Origin: Bacillota bacterium
Lineage (GTDB): Bacteria > Bacillota > Clostridia > Acetivibrionales > DTU013
Direction of reading: 5' to 3'
NCBI GenBank assembly: GCA_023411575.1
Contig: JAEYOP010000045.1
Span: 56,622-120,621, forward strand
Length of the DNA stretch: 64,000 nt
Shown: positions 53,238 to 61,306 of the stretch, piece by piece
Layout of the letters: each line of letters starts with the position of its first letter
Position numbering within the stretch: position 1 is the first letter of the stretch
Program-made: the position numbers and the translations under genes
Notes under the pieces: model-generated
Database searches by the model: none
What the model was told of the DNA's origin: nothing
Seen by the model: the letters and a program-made list of their open reading frames with translations, nothing else

Positions 53238-53308
53238 TGGAGCCTAAATTGGAAAAAAACGAATAAAAGGCGGAATTCTCCACACAATACCTGTTGGAGG
53301 TGTGCAGG

Positions 53309-53494
53309 GTGGAGAAAAAACAGGTAAAAAAGCAGGATATGCTGAAGCTTGAAGTGGCCAATGAACTGGGGCTGGCCGAGAAGGTGCTCCAGTTCGGCTG
53401 GAAGAGCCTGTCGGCAAAAGAGACGGGCAAAATAGGAGGGATGGTTTCCAAACGGAAAAAATCCATGCAGGAAGCCGGAACCAATCCGATGTGA
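53309..53494 (+). CDS. Alpha/beta-type small acid-soluble spore protein (SspF-like)
   Basis: The 61-residue protein contains KLEVANELGLAEKVLQFGW (helix 1) and LSAKETGKIGGMVSKRKK (helix 2), the two DNA-binding helices of alpha/beta SASPs. The GLAEKVxxxGWxSLSAKExG wording fits the minor SspF branch. These proteins coat spore DNA and are made in the forespore under sigma-G. The start is GTG at 53309 with GGAGG eight bases upstream. Good evidence that the organism sporulates. Confidence 0.88.
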   Translation: MEKKQVKKQDMLKLEVANELGLAEKVLQFGWKSLSAKETGKIGGMVSKRKKSMQEAGTNPM

Positions 53495-53593
53495 AATACA
53501 GGGAGTTGCAAGGAACGCGGCTCCTTGTTTTTTGCCCCGGAACGGGACATCGGTCCGCCCCTGTGATATAATTGCACGGGAGGACGCAGGGAT

Positions 53594-54334
53594 ATGTACA
53601 GGGATTTTGCTTTTTACTATGACCGGCTCATGAGCGATGTGGATTATGCCGGATGGGCCGATTATATCGTTGAAATTATCAAGCGGAACAAGCTCCGCCC
53701 GGAGCTGATCGCGGACCTGGGCTGCGGTACCGGGAGCTTTTGCCTTGAAATGGCGAAGAGGGGCTATGACATGATCGGGATCGATCTGTCTTCCGAAATG
53801 CTGAGCTGTGCCAGGCAGAAAGCCCTGGAAGCCGGGGCGGATATTCTTTTTCTAAACCAGGACATGACCTCCTTTGAGCTGTATGGTACCGTCGATGTGA
53901 TCACCTGCCTTGTGGACAGCATTAATTATATTACCTATAAAAGCGATTTGAAGCGGCTTTTCAAGCTTGTGCGCAATTACCTCAATCCGGCCGGCCTTTT
54001 CATATTTGACATAAATACGCCCTATAAATTTGAAGCTGTTTTTTCCTCCAATGTATTTTGCGAAACGTCGGAGGAGGTCTCCTACATCTGGGAAAACAGC
54101 TTTGACAGGGCAAAGAAGCTTTGCCGGTTCGATCTGACGTTTTTTGCAAAGGAAGGCGAACTGTACAGAAGGTTTGACGAGGTCCATTATGAAAGGTGCT
54201 ACCCGCCGGAGGAACTGAAAGCCATGCTTCTGTCCGCGGGCCTGTCCGTCCGGTCCGTTTATGGCGGGCTGACCTTCGGCAAACCGGCGGAACATAGTGA
54301 AAGAATGTTTTTCGTCTGCAAAAAAACAGGATAA
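53594..54334 (+). CDS. Class I SAM-dependent methyltransferase
   Basis: The 246-residue protein has the SAM-binding motif I ELIADLGCGTGSFCLEMAKRG (near residue 38), motif II acidic IGIDLSSEML and motif post LFIFDINTPYKF. It has the YDRLMSDVDYAGWADYI start of a common firmicute methyltransferase family of unknown substrate. GGGAGG upstream of the ATG. Likely cytoplasmic. Confidence 0.88.
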   Translation: MYRDFAFYYDRLMSDVDYAGWADYIVEIIKRNKLRPELIADLGCGTGSFCLEMAKRGYDMIGIDLSSEMLSCARQKALEAGADILFLNQDMTSFELYGTVDVITCLVDSINYITYKSDLKRLFKLVRNYLNPAGLFIFDINTPYKFEAVFSSNVFCETSEEVSYIWENSFDRAKKLCRFDLTFFAKEGELYRRFDEVHYERCYPPEELKAMLLSAGLSVRSVYGGLTFGKPAEHSERMFFVCKKTG

Positions 54335-54565
54335 AATTGCATCTGCGGATTTCGTATAGAAAATTGTGAATGTGGCAAACCTATTATCACAAGATTATTA
54401 TGGTAACCGCTTTAAAAAGATTTCAATCCGAAATGGCTCAGAGCGGTGGATTATGTAATCCGTACCATTGACAAGCCGCCGCTACTTGTGTTAAACTTAT
54501 AAAGGTTTGGCAAAAAAAGCACAACGTGTGGCTAAATCCAAGTTAAATTCAGGAGGTTTTTAGTA
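54335..54565 (+). promoter_or_regulatory. Leader region of the cold-shock gene with a structured element
   Basis: The 231-base gap before the cold-shock gene contains nested inverted repeats at 54442-54483: AGCGG...CCGCT outside and GGATTA-TG-TAATCC inside. Long structured leaders that refold at low temperature are typical for csp genes. No other gene is visible. Confidence 0.55.
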
Positions 54566-54769
54566 ATGCAAAGAGGAAGAGTAAAATGGTTCAATGCTGA
54601 GAAGGGTTTTGGTTTTATTGAAAGAGACAACGGAAACGATGTTTTCGTTCATTTTTCGGCCATCACCATGGACGGGTTCAAGACCCTCGAAGAAGGCGCT
54701 GAAGTAGAGTTTGATGTAGTTGAGGGCGCAAAGGGACCTCAGGCAGCAAATGTTTCTAGGGCTATGTAA
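54566..54769 (+). CDS. csp: Cold-shock protein (CspA family)
   Basis: The 67-residue OB-fold protein carries both RNA-binding motifs, KGFGFIE and VFVHFSAI. It begins MQRGRVKWFNAEKGFGF. It binds single-stranded RNA and prevents structure formation in the cold. AGGAGG precedes the ATG with good spacing, and a strong terminator follows the stop. Confidence 0.97.
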   Translation: MQRGRVKWFNAEKGFGFIERDNGNDVFVHFSAITMDGFKTLEEGAEVEFDVVEGAKGPQAANVSRAM

Positions 54770-54807
54770 TTAAAGTTCGTAAGACTTTAACATAAAGCTA
54801 AGTCAGC

Positions 54808-54836
54808 AAAACCCCGATATAACCTATCGGGGTTTA
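54808..54836 (+). terminator. Terminator after the cold-shock gene
   Basis: AAACCCCGATA-5-TATCGGGGTTT with TATT following; an 11-pair stem. Confidence 0.93.
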
Positions 54837-54854
54837 TTCATTTAAGGAGAAGTT

Positions 54855-55724
54855 ATGGAAGACCATATTGTCAGAGCTACAGCGGCATCCGGCGGTATCC
54901 GGGCATTCGCCGCGGTTACAACAGGGCTGGTCCAGGAGGCCCACGCCGTCCACGGCACGTCCGGCGTCGCGTCGGCCGCCCTTGGCAGGACCCTGACGGC
55001 GGCAGCCATGATGTCGAGAATGTTCAAGAATGAAAAGGACGTATTGACCATACAAATTAAGGGGAACGGCCCTCTTGGCGGAATCGTCGCCGTTTCGGAC
55101 TACAAGGCGAATGTCAGGGGCTATGTGTATAATCCTGAAGTAGACCTGCCGCTGAACGCAGCGGGCAAATTCGACGTCGCGGCCGCCGTAGGCAGGGAAG
55201 GCTATATGAACGTCATAAAGGACCTGGGCTTGAAAGAACCTTATGTTGGTTACGTGGATCTGGTATCCGGCGAAATAGGGGAGGATCTGGCCTACTATTT
55301 TGCTTATTCGGAGCAGGTGCCCACGGTGGTTTCCCTCGGTGTGCTGGTGGCGCCGGATGAGAGCATTCTTTCGGCCGGCGGCTACATTATCCAGTTGATG
55401 CCCGGCGCCGGGGAAGAGCTGGCGGAATACCTGGAGGACAAAATATTTCTGGCGGATTCGATCACCTGCATGCTTTCCGACGGGCTGGATGCGATGGCCG
55501 TCCTGGACAGGCTGCTCGGGGAGAAGGGACTGGAGGCAACGGAAACGCTGCCGTGCAAATATCTCTGCAATTGCAGCCGGGACCGGATGGAGCGCAATCT
55601 GATCAGCCTTGGGGCCAAGGAACTGCTGGAGATGGCGGAAGAGCAGCACGGCGCGGAGCTCCAGTGCCACTTCTGCAACAAGAAGTACCACTTCACGGAA
55701 GAAGAGCTGAAATCGCTGGTATAA
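54855..55724 (+). CDS. hslO: Hsp33 redox-regulated chaperone
   Basis: The 289-residue protein has the Hsp33 N-terminal domain (IVRATAASGGIRAFAAVTTGLV) and the zinc-binding redox switch formed by CNCSRD (near residue 238) and CHFCNKKY (near 271). On oxidative unfolding the cysteines form disulfides and the protein becomes a holdase. All four cysteines are present. AAGGAG lies before the ATG at 54855. Confidence 0.96.
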   Translation: MEDHIVRATAASGGIRAFAAVTTGLVQEAHAVHGTSGVASAALGRTLTAAAMMSRMFKNEKDVLTIQIKGNGPLGGIVAVSDYKANVRGYVYNPEVDLPLNAAGKFDVAAAVGREGYMNVIKDLGLKEPYVGYVDLVSGEIGEDLAYYFAYSEQVPTVVSLGVLVAPDESILSAGGYIIQLMPGAGEELAEYLEDKIFLADSITCMLSDGLDAMAVLDRLLGEKGLEATETLPCKYLCNCSRDRMERNLISLGAKELLEMAEEQHGAELQCHFCNKKYHFTEEELKSLV

Positions 55725-55833
55725 GCTGCCTTTGAGCATTATATGAAAAGGGACTGCCGCCAAGCATGACGGAGGATACGACAGAAAAACATAGAACACG
55801 GCCAATAATCTTTGCTTAAAACGTATTTTCGTA

Positions 55834-55862
55834 TTGACTTTGAAATCAGTTTTTTGTATACT
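55834..55862 (+). promoter_or_regulatory. Promoter of the tRNA-Val operon
   Basis: -35 TTGACT (55834-55839), a 17-base spacer and -10 TATACT (55857-55862), 32 bases before tRNA-Val. Confidence 0.85.
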
Positions 55863-55894
55863 AGTTATTGCCGCTCGACAAGAGCAGGCAACAC

Positions 55895-55970
55895 GGGAGC
55901 TTAGCTCAGCTGGGGGAGCACCTGCCTTACAAGCAGGGGGTCATAGGTTCGAGCCCTATAGTTCCCACCA
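55895..55970 (+). tRNA. tRNA-Val (anticodon TAC)
   Basis: Full cloverleaf with encoded CCA. Acceptor GGGAGCT pairs with AGTTCCC, the anticodon loop CTTACAA has anticodon TAC, and the T arm contains GGTTCGAGCC. Confidence 0.97.
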
Positions 55971-56009
55971 AGGATGTTCCTTCAGGTGAATCTGAAAACA
56001 TCCAAAGAT

Positions 56010-56086
56010 GGCCCGGTAGTTCAGTTGGTTAGAACGCTAGCCTGTCACGCTAGAGGTCGAGGGTTCGAGCCCCTTCCGGGTCGCCA
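56010..56086 (+). tRNA. tRNA-Asp (anticodon GTC)
   Basis: Acceptor GGCCCGG pairs with CCGGGTC, the anticodon loop CTGTCAC gives GTC, and CCA is encoded. It belongs to the same transcript as tRNA-Val. Confidence 0.97.
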
Positions 56087-56131
56087 TTTTGGGTACCGAG
56101 GTTGGAGTAATCCGGCTTCGGTACTTCATAA

Positions 56132-56207
<76 letters not shown>

Positions 56208-56241
56208 AAGCCAATTCACCCGCGGGTGATATTGGCAATGT

Positions 56242-56316
56242 GCGGGATTAACTCAGTGGTAGAGTGTCACCTTGCCAAGGTGAAAGTCGCGAGTCCGAAT
56301 CTCGTATCCCGCTCCA
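56242..56316 (+). tRNA. tRNA-Gly (anticodon GCC)
   Basis: Acceptor GCGGGAT pairs with ATCCCGC, the anticodon loop TTGCCAA gives GCC, and CCA is encoded. Last gene of the four-tRNA operon. Confidence 0.96.
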
Positions 56317-56347
56317 AATAAAGCGCATAACGCGCTTTATTTTTTTA
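56316..56347 (+). terminator. Terminator of the four-tRNA operon
   Basis: AAATAAAGCG-7-CGCTTTATTT followed by TTTTT. It separates the operon from tRNA-Cys. Confidence 0.92.
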
Positions 56348-56413
56348 TCTTTTTCGTGCGGCAAGGGGCGCGGGAATGGGTGTGGGGAAATAAGGAAGTG
56401 GTCTTGCGGAGTG

Positions 56414-56442
56414 TTGACATCGCAGTTCGTTCATGTTATTAT
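56414..56442 (+). promoter_or_regulatory. Promoter of tRNA-Cys
   Basis: -35 TTGACA (56414-56419), a 17-base spacer and -10 TATTAT (56437-56442), 20 bases before tRNA-Cys. Confidence 0.88.
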
Positions 56443-56461
56443 ATATAAGCCGCATGTGAAT

Positions 56462-56536
56462 GGCGCCATAGCCAAGTGGTAAGGCACGGGTCTGCAAAAC
56501 CCTTATCCCCCAGTTCAAATCTGGGTGGCGCCTCCA
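56462..56536 (+). tRNA. tRNA-Cys (anticodon GCA), integration site of the island
   Basis: Complete tRNA: acceptor GGCGCCA pairs with TGGCGCC, the anticodon loop CTGCAAA gives GCA, and the tail is TCCA. The last 41 bases (56496-56536) recur at 61461-61501 with two differences, and a more decayed copy lies at 59216-59271. The tRNA gene was therefore used as an attachment site and kept intact by the incoming copy. Confidence 0.96.
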
Positions 56537-56539
56537 ACG

Positions 56540-56570
56540 ATACCAAGCCCTCCGGGGTTTGGTATTTTTC
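56540..56570 (+). terminator. Terminator after tRNA-Cys
   Basis: ATACCAAGCCC-3-GGGGTTTGGTAT, then TTTTC. It differs from the terminator that follows the two relic att copies, so it was probably brought in by the integrated element. Confidence 0.88.
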
Positions 56571-56581
56571 TTTGTTCAGGC

Positions 56582-56634
56582 AAATACCGACATTCTACCG
56601 ACAGGTCGTAAAAATACCGGCATTTCTACCGACA
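56582..56634 (+). repeat. Pair of 22-23-base direct repeats inside the left island end
   Basis: 56582-56603 reads AAATACCGACATTCTACC plus GACA, and 56612-56634 is the same with a G for A and one extra T. They begin nine bases apart, 45-98 bases inside the attachment site, where arm-type integrase binding sites would be expected. The stretch 56640-56809 after them contains no gene I can support. Confidence 0.75.
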
Positions 56635-56809
56635 TAAAATAAAAAAGGCCTCCGTGTGGAGACTCACAGTGAATTGACTTAATTCTTTTACTTATTACTT
56701 TAAGGGAAAAATATACCTCAATAATCAGGTTTCAAAGAATACTTGTTTTTATACACTTTATTTTTTCTTTGCCGGACGCTGCTCCCCGGTCTATCCTACT
56801 TCGTCGCAA

Positions 56810-57019
56810 TTAGACTACTTTAAATTGAGCCGAATTAAATCGTTCATTAGGGAATTCCTCAAGATAATATTTTGTGTGCCACGAATGCACTTCTGGTTCT
56901 CTTGAAAGCGTGTAAACATCACCAATACTCAGAAAATCCTTTGCCATACTATTGCCGCCCCATCTTGATTGGTCATCATCAATGCTTATGCATTTAACTT
57001 TAGTTCCTTTTCCTATCAT
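56810..57019 (-). CDS. Small unknown protein next to the integrase
   Basis: The 69-residue protein reads MIGKGTKVKCISIDDDQSRW, then a GDVYTLSREPE strand and a WHTKYYLEEFPNERF tail. It looks like a compact SH3-like beta barrel, similar to small proteins carried by phages and integrative elements. The start at 57019 has AAGGAG seven bases upstream. It lies 73 bases beyond the integrase stop on the same strand. Function unknown. Confidence 0.65.
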   Translation of the reverse strand: MIGKGTKVKCISIDDDQSRWGGNSMAKDFLSIGDVYTLSREPEVHSWHTKYYLEEFPNERFNSAQFKVV

Positions 57020-57091
57020 TACATAACTCCTTCGCAAACTTCACATTAGTTGTAATAAGTCATTTACATTTCAAAAAGATGTTACATTGAT

Positions 57092-58363
57092 TCAGATCTC
57101 ACTATGCCGTATATTATTATTCTCTTTTTTATGATATAGCTTGTCCATATGACCTGCAGCTTCCTCGTCTCGCTTTTTAAAGGCATGGGCGTATATACTG
57201 AGTGTAGTATTGCTGCTGCTGTGGCCGAGCCTCTTGGCGACAGATACTACATCCTGACCGCATGCTATGAGATAGGAGGCGCTTGTATGCCGGAGACCGT
57301 GAAAGGTTATTTTAGGCAGATCCGTTTGTTTAATAAATGCCGTCCATTGCTTCGATAACCTATTCGGGTACATCGGAGATCCATCCGCCCGGGTAAATAC
57401 CCTATTGGGTCTACCCTCATATTTCTTTTCAGGCTTCTCCTTGATATCGCCTCCTTGCCATTGAGTCCCAAGGTTCACCCGAAGTACTTTTTTTTCATGC
57501 TCAAGCAGGGCGATCATGTCCATAACAGGTCCAGGCATGGAAACTATGCGTTTTGATGTATCATTCTTCGGATCCTTGGCGAAGATACCTTTCCCAGGAA
57601 GGTACTGACCGGCCTGACGTATATCAATCGTACCGGTATGATAATCGATATCTGCCCACTCCAAGCCAACCAGTTCACCCAATCGGCAGCCGGCGGCGAG
57701 GGTGACATGTGCTGCTGTTTTGAATTGGAGATCAGTTTCCTCCAGGGCGGTGATCAGGGTAACTATTTGGTCCTTGTCAAGGTAATTGGGATCTTTCTTT
57801 TTTACGTGCGGGGCATCCGTCCGGATAACCGGGTTCTCCCGGATCAAGCCCTTCCTGAAAGCAGACTGCAGAATTGTGCCGATCAGTCTGTGGATATGTT
57901 TTATGGTCTGCTCTGACAGACTATATTCCTTTATCGTCTCGGTGCCGTCCTTCTTTGTATATTTCCGTTTCTTCAGCTCTCGCATTTTATTATAGGCGGC
58001 ATCAAGGACCAGGGCATTAATCTCCTCTAGTTTATAACTTCCGATCTCTGGTATTATGTGCAGCCGAAGGAGTCCACAGTACCGATAGAATGTCATTGGG
58101 GCGAGTTCGCGTTCCTTAGTTTTCTTCCATTCTTCGGAATATTGAGCAAATGAGTACTTTGTCGGCGCCTGGTGCCTTCCGGAGTCCACATCGGCCACGA
58201 ATAACGCCAGCTGCTTCTCAGCATATTTACACTGAGCTTCAGGAGTTTTCCCTTTTGCCTGGATTGTTTTATATGCCTTATCCCTCTTGCCGCCTCCGGT
58301 GTGCCCATTGCTGACTTCAAACTGGAACTTACCGTTCCCGAGATCCTTCATGTACCCTGCCAT
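57092..58363 (-). CDS. int: Tyrosine site-specific recombinase (integrase)
   Basis: The 423-residue protein has an AP2-like N-terminal arm-binding region (to about 60), a SAM-like core-binding domain (SFAQYSEEWKKTKERELAP) and a catalytic domain. All active residues are present: Arg in AAGCRLGEL, His-x-x-Arg in HGLRHTS, His in LGHSS and the nucleophile Tyr in SIYAHAF. The start is ATG at 58363 with GGAG nine bases upstream. It lies next to tRNA-Cys, as expected for an element that uses the tRNA 3' end. It appears functional. Confidence 0.94.
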   Translation of the reverse strand: MAGYMKDLGNGKFQFEVSNGHTGGGKRDKAYKTIQAKGKTPEAQCKYAEKQLALFVADVDSGRHQAPTKYSFAQYSEEWKKTKERELAPMTFYRYCGLLRLHIIPEIGSYKLEEINALVLDAAYNKMRELKKRKYTKKDGTETIKEYSLSEQTIKHIHRLIGTILQSAFRKGLIRENPVIRTDAPHVKKKDPNYLDKDQIVTLITALEETDLQFKTAAHVTLAAGCRLGELVGLEWADIDYHTGTIDIRQAGQYLPGKGIFAKDPKNDTSKRIVSMPGPVMDMIALLEHEKKVLRVNLGTQWQGGDIKEKPEKKYEGRPNRVFTRADGSPMYPNRLSKQWTAFIKQTDLPKITFHGLRHTSASYLIACGQDVVSVAKRLGHSSSNTTLSIYAHAFKKRDEEAAGHMDKLYHKKENNNIRHSEI

Positions 58364-58364
58364 G

Positions 58365-58897
58365 CTATTCACTCTCCTTACTCTTTACATCTATATTGTT
58401 AACTTCCTTCAAGAATTTTTCTTTACTCCAATTTTCATTCAAAGCTTGTTTTTTGAGCTCTTTTGCAGATTTTTCCATTTTGCAAACTCATTATCATTCA
58501 TGATCTTATAATCGTGAACTCTTCTGTAACGGGTATTATATTCTTTTTCATAGATATTCCTTATTTCATCATCTTTGTGGTCATTCCTATATGTTTTTTG
58601 TGCACCTACCTGTTTACATGTTCTGTTGGTTCCAGATACGAGCCTATCACAATATTCGGTTTTATAATTTCCTTTTTTTATAAATAGTCTGTGACAATTA
58701 CCGCACTCTTTCAGTTTTAATTCAATGCTTCCGGACAGATTTGCCGTAATTAGTCGCATTAATTCAAACCTGCAAAGATTGAAAATTTGGAAGGGGCCTC
58801 GCCCTTCTGTGGAAAATCGGAATACTTCGAACATGGATCCATTGATATCTTTATAATACAACGCGGGATTTATCTCTAGTGTGGATAGTTGCTGCCT
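58365..58897 (-). pseudogene. Decayed DUF6076-like zinc-ribbon gene, frameshifted
   Basis: The visible protein has the zinc motif ECGNCHRLFIKKGNYKTEYC and a following RTCKQVGAQKTY, which match DUF6076 proteins often encoded before integrases. The N-terminal part is missing: the frame is open from about 58897 (QLSTLEINPALYYKDINGSM) after a stop, and homologues are longer. Near the C-terminus the frame breaks inside a T5 run at 58470-58474. Adding one base restores WKKSAKELKKQALNENW and a stop one base before the integrase ATG, as expected of an operon partner. A homopolymer sequencing error cannot be excluded for the frameshift, but the missing N-terminus suggests decay. Confidence 0.7.
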
Positions 58898-59215
58898 GCA
58901 GGGCTATTTATAAAAGAGCGGTAATTTGATACGAATGAGATATTCCTGGTTTCCTCCGCGAGCCATTCAATTCAATGTTATTATTTTCATGCAGTAGCAG
59001 TTAATGATAATTATAGCATGATAGATAATGAATCTCCATAATTCCAATTCAGGTATTCATGTATTACTTCAATAATGTTTTGACGCCTGCACCGTATTTG
59101 TAAAAGGAATCTTCCTTTGGGGAAGCGACAACCTGATGCACGGTTAGGAAGATCGTGCCTTATCAGTGTTGTTCTTGATGTAATAATTTCATAAAAATAA
59201 TGAACAAGGAATTTG
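58898..59215. other. Gap before the middle att relic, no supported gene
   Basis: I see only short frames without ribosome sites. A 70-codon frame on the minus strand resembles nothing known. The stretch is AT-rich with scattered stops and is probably eroded element DNA. Confidence 0.5.
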
Positions 59216-59303
59216 AAAGGCACAGTCTACAAAACCCGTATCCCCCAGCTCAAATCTGAATGGCGCCTTCAGAGCCTTTAGAATTCAAGTTCTACGGGCT
59301 TTT
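59216..59303 (+). repeat. Middle relic of the tRNA-Cys 3' end with its terminator
   Basis: 59216-59271 aligns to the second half of tRNA-Cys with several differences (AAAACCCGTATCCCCCAGCT, then CAAATCTGAATGGCGCCTTC). It is followed by AGCCTTTAGAA-TTCAAG-TTCTACGGGCTTTT (59273-59303), nearly the same terminator as at the distal relic. The upstream half of a tRNA is absent. Best read as an old attachment junction. Confidence 0.8.
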
Positions 59304-59343
59304 CATTAATTGATTTCTCTCGACACATAATTGCCCATTCATA

Positions 59344-59372
59344 TTGACACCCACAAATGTTTATGCTAATGT
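59344..59372 (+). promoter_or_regulatory. Promoter before the DUF4143 ATPase remnant
   Basis: -35 TTGACA (59344-59349), a 17-base spacer and TAATGT (59367-59372), about 40 bases before the ATG at 59414. Confidence 0.6.
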
Positions 59373-59413
59373 AAATTTGCATTTTAGATTTGCCTAAACA
59401 GAGGTGATGTTAT

Positions 59414-60626
59414 ATGTACATTAAGCGTAAAATTGAGGATACCATTTTGAATGTAAGCGGGCAAAACAACGCTGTTGAACAAACTGAGTGAAGCTAACAG
59501 GAAGTACGTTACCTTAGATGACCCTGCTGACAGATTATTCGCGAGAAATGAACCTACCGCTTTTTTAGAGCGGTATAGCCCGCCTGTCATTATAGACGAA
59601 ATTCAGTATGCGCCGGAATTATTTCCATATATTAAAATGTACGTTGACCGGCATAAAAATTCCGGTGACTTTTGGCTCACAGGCTCACAGATGTTCCACA
59701 GGATGAAAAATGTCTCGGAGAGTTTGGCCGGCAGGGTAGGAATCATCAATTTGTTTGGGCTTTCAAATAATGAGATTACCGGAAATTTGTTTGACCAGTA
59801 CACTACCGAAAAGGATGAGTTATTAAAGCGTATTCATACCGCAAAGCCCATGACCCTGCCTGATGTCTTTGAGCGAATATTCAAGGGCGGTATGCCCAGG
59901 ATTTATGAGCAGCCGAATGTAAATCAAGAGGGATACTATTCCTCCTATGTTCAGACGTATCTAAGCAGAGATATCAGAGAATTGACACTGGTTGCGGATG
60001 AATTAACTTTTTATAAGTTTTTGTGCATTGCCGCCGCACGCACAGGCTCAATGGTAAACTATGATGCGCTTGCAAAGGAAGCCGAAATATCAGCACCCAC
60101 GGCAAAGCAATGGCTATCCGTTTTAGTTTCATCCGGAATTGTAATTCTGATCGAACCATACCATAATAATGCGTTAAAACGGGTTGTGAAATCACCGAGG
60201 ATGTACTTTTTGGATACGGGACTGGCGGCGCATTTGACCAAGTGGAGCAGCCCGGATGTTTTAGAATCAGGCGCTATGGCCGGTGAGTTTTTTGAAACCT
60301 ATGTTATTTCCGAAATCTATAAAAGTTTTGTCAATGTTGGGAAAAAGCCTCCATTATACTATTACAGAGACAGTAATACAAAGGAAATTGACCTAATCCT
60401 ATGGCAGAACGGCACGCTATATCCCATAGAGATTAAAAAAAGCTCAAACCCCGTAGGAGCCACAAAAAACTTCGGCGCATTGAATCCGGTAACAGATGAA
60501 ACCAATTTTGACGACCTTTCAAAGCATCTCAAAATGGAGATTGGAACAGGCAATGTTATATGCCTTGCCAATAACCTGCGCCCAATTGACAGTAGAAATT
60601 GGACGGTTCCCGTTTGGTTGATATAA
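59414..60626 (+). pseudogene. AAA ATPase with DUF4143 domain, Walker A deleted and frameshifted
   Basis: The original start is ATG at 59414 with GAGGTGAT upstream: MYIKRKIEDTILNVSGQ is the family N-terminus. The frame then ends at a TGA near 59490. From the AAAACAACG at 59463, a second frame reads KTTLLNKLSEANRKYVTLDD and continues to 60626. Family proteins have about a dozen residues including the P-loop GPRQVGK between these two parts, so a deletion of a few dozen bases removed the Walker A glycines and broke the frame. The rest is intact (Walker B PVIIDEIQYAPE, sensor LTGSQ, DUF4143 domain with the nuclease-like ending EIDLILWQNGTLYPIEIKKS). It cannot bind ATP normally. Confidence 0.8.
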
Positions 60627-60694
60627 CGCAGAAAAATAATTGGGTACTATTTGGGTACTGTGAGAAAACAATCCTTTTAAGCGTAAAAACAGTA

Positions 60695-60724
60695 TTGTAA
60701 ATGGATATGAGAATATCATATAAT
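60695..60724 (+). promoter_or_regulatory. Promoter of the Spo0A-like gene
   Basis: -35 TTGTAA (60695-60700), an 18-base spacer and -10 TATAAT (60719-60724). It overlaps an upstream in-frame ATG at 60701, so that ATG cannot be the start. Confidence 0.65.
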
Positions 60725-60772
60725 TATAATAGTAAAAGTATTAAAGGATTTGAATTAACTTGGAGGCTATTT

Positions 60773-61243
60773 ATGCCGGATAAAATTCTTAATCAAATAT
60801 TGGAAGAGATAGAGAAAATTAAGTTAGAACAACAACAATTGAGAAGGTTAATAGAAGGTAAAAATAATCCTATTAAAATTACAACGAATTTAGAAAAGAA
60901 TAAACTAATTGAACAAGAAGTTGAAAACTTAATGTCTGAAATAGGAGTTCCTACACATATTGAGGGTTATAAATATTTAAGAGATGCGATATTAATGGCA
61001 GTTAACGATTTTGATTTAATAAATTCAATTACAAAGCATATTTACCCAGGTATTGCCAGCGAATACGGCATATCTCGAAGTAGAGTTGAAAGAGCAATCA
61101 GACATGCAATTGAAGTGGCGTGGAGCAGGGGACAGGTGGATACAATACTTGCATTGCTTGGACATAATTCAAGTATTGGAACGGGCCAACCGACCAATAC
61201 TGAATTTATCGCTATGGTTGCTGACAAATTGAGATTAGCATAA
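60773..61243 (+). CDS. Spo0A DNA-binding domain protein without receiver, with N-terminal coiled coil
   Basis: The 156-residue protein starts with a charged helix likely to form a coiled coil (MPDKILNQILEEIEKIKLEQ, to about residue 30) and a short linker. From about residue 45 it is a complete Spo0A C-terminal domain: EIGVPTHIEGYKYLRDAI, the recognition region SRSRVERAIRHAIEVAWSRG and the final PTNTEFIAMVADKLRLA. These stretches are almost identical to those of chromosomal Spo0A. No receiver domain or phosphorylation site is present. In B. subtilis, the Spo0A receiver inhibits the DNA-binding domain, so a receiver-less form would bind 0A boxes without phosphorylation. Start at ATG 60773, with GGAGG eight bases upstream. 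It lies between two tRNA-Cys relics on the island, is AT-rich, and is intact. Confidence 0.88.
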   Translation: MPDKILNQILEEIEKIKLEQQQLRRLIEGKNNPIKITTNLEKNKLIEQEVENLMSEIGVPTHIEGYKYLRDAILMAVNDFDLINSITKHIYPGIASEYGISRSRVERAIRHAIEVAWSRGQVDTILALLGHNSSIGTGQPTNTEFIAMVADKLRLA

Positions 61244-61306
61244 AAGCTTAGAGGCTTTTATATAAAAGAGTTACGTAAAGTTGAAAATTGCTTTCAATAA
61301 TTCGGG

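Noticed and set aside
59011..59223. 70-codon minus-strand frame beside the middle att relic
   Set aside because: No ribosome site and no family sequence; it lies in eroded DNA.
59216..59271. Possible second tRNA-Cys gene
   Set aside because: Only the 3' half is present, with several substitutions and no acceptor 5' strand or D arm.
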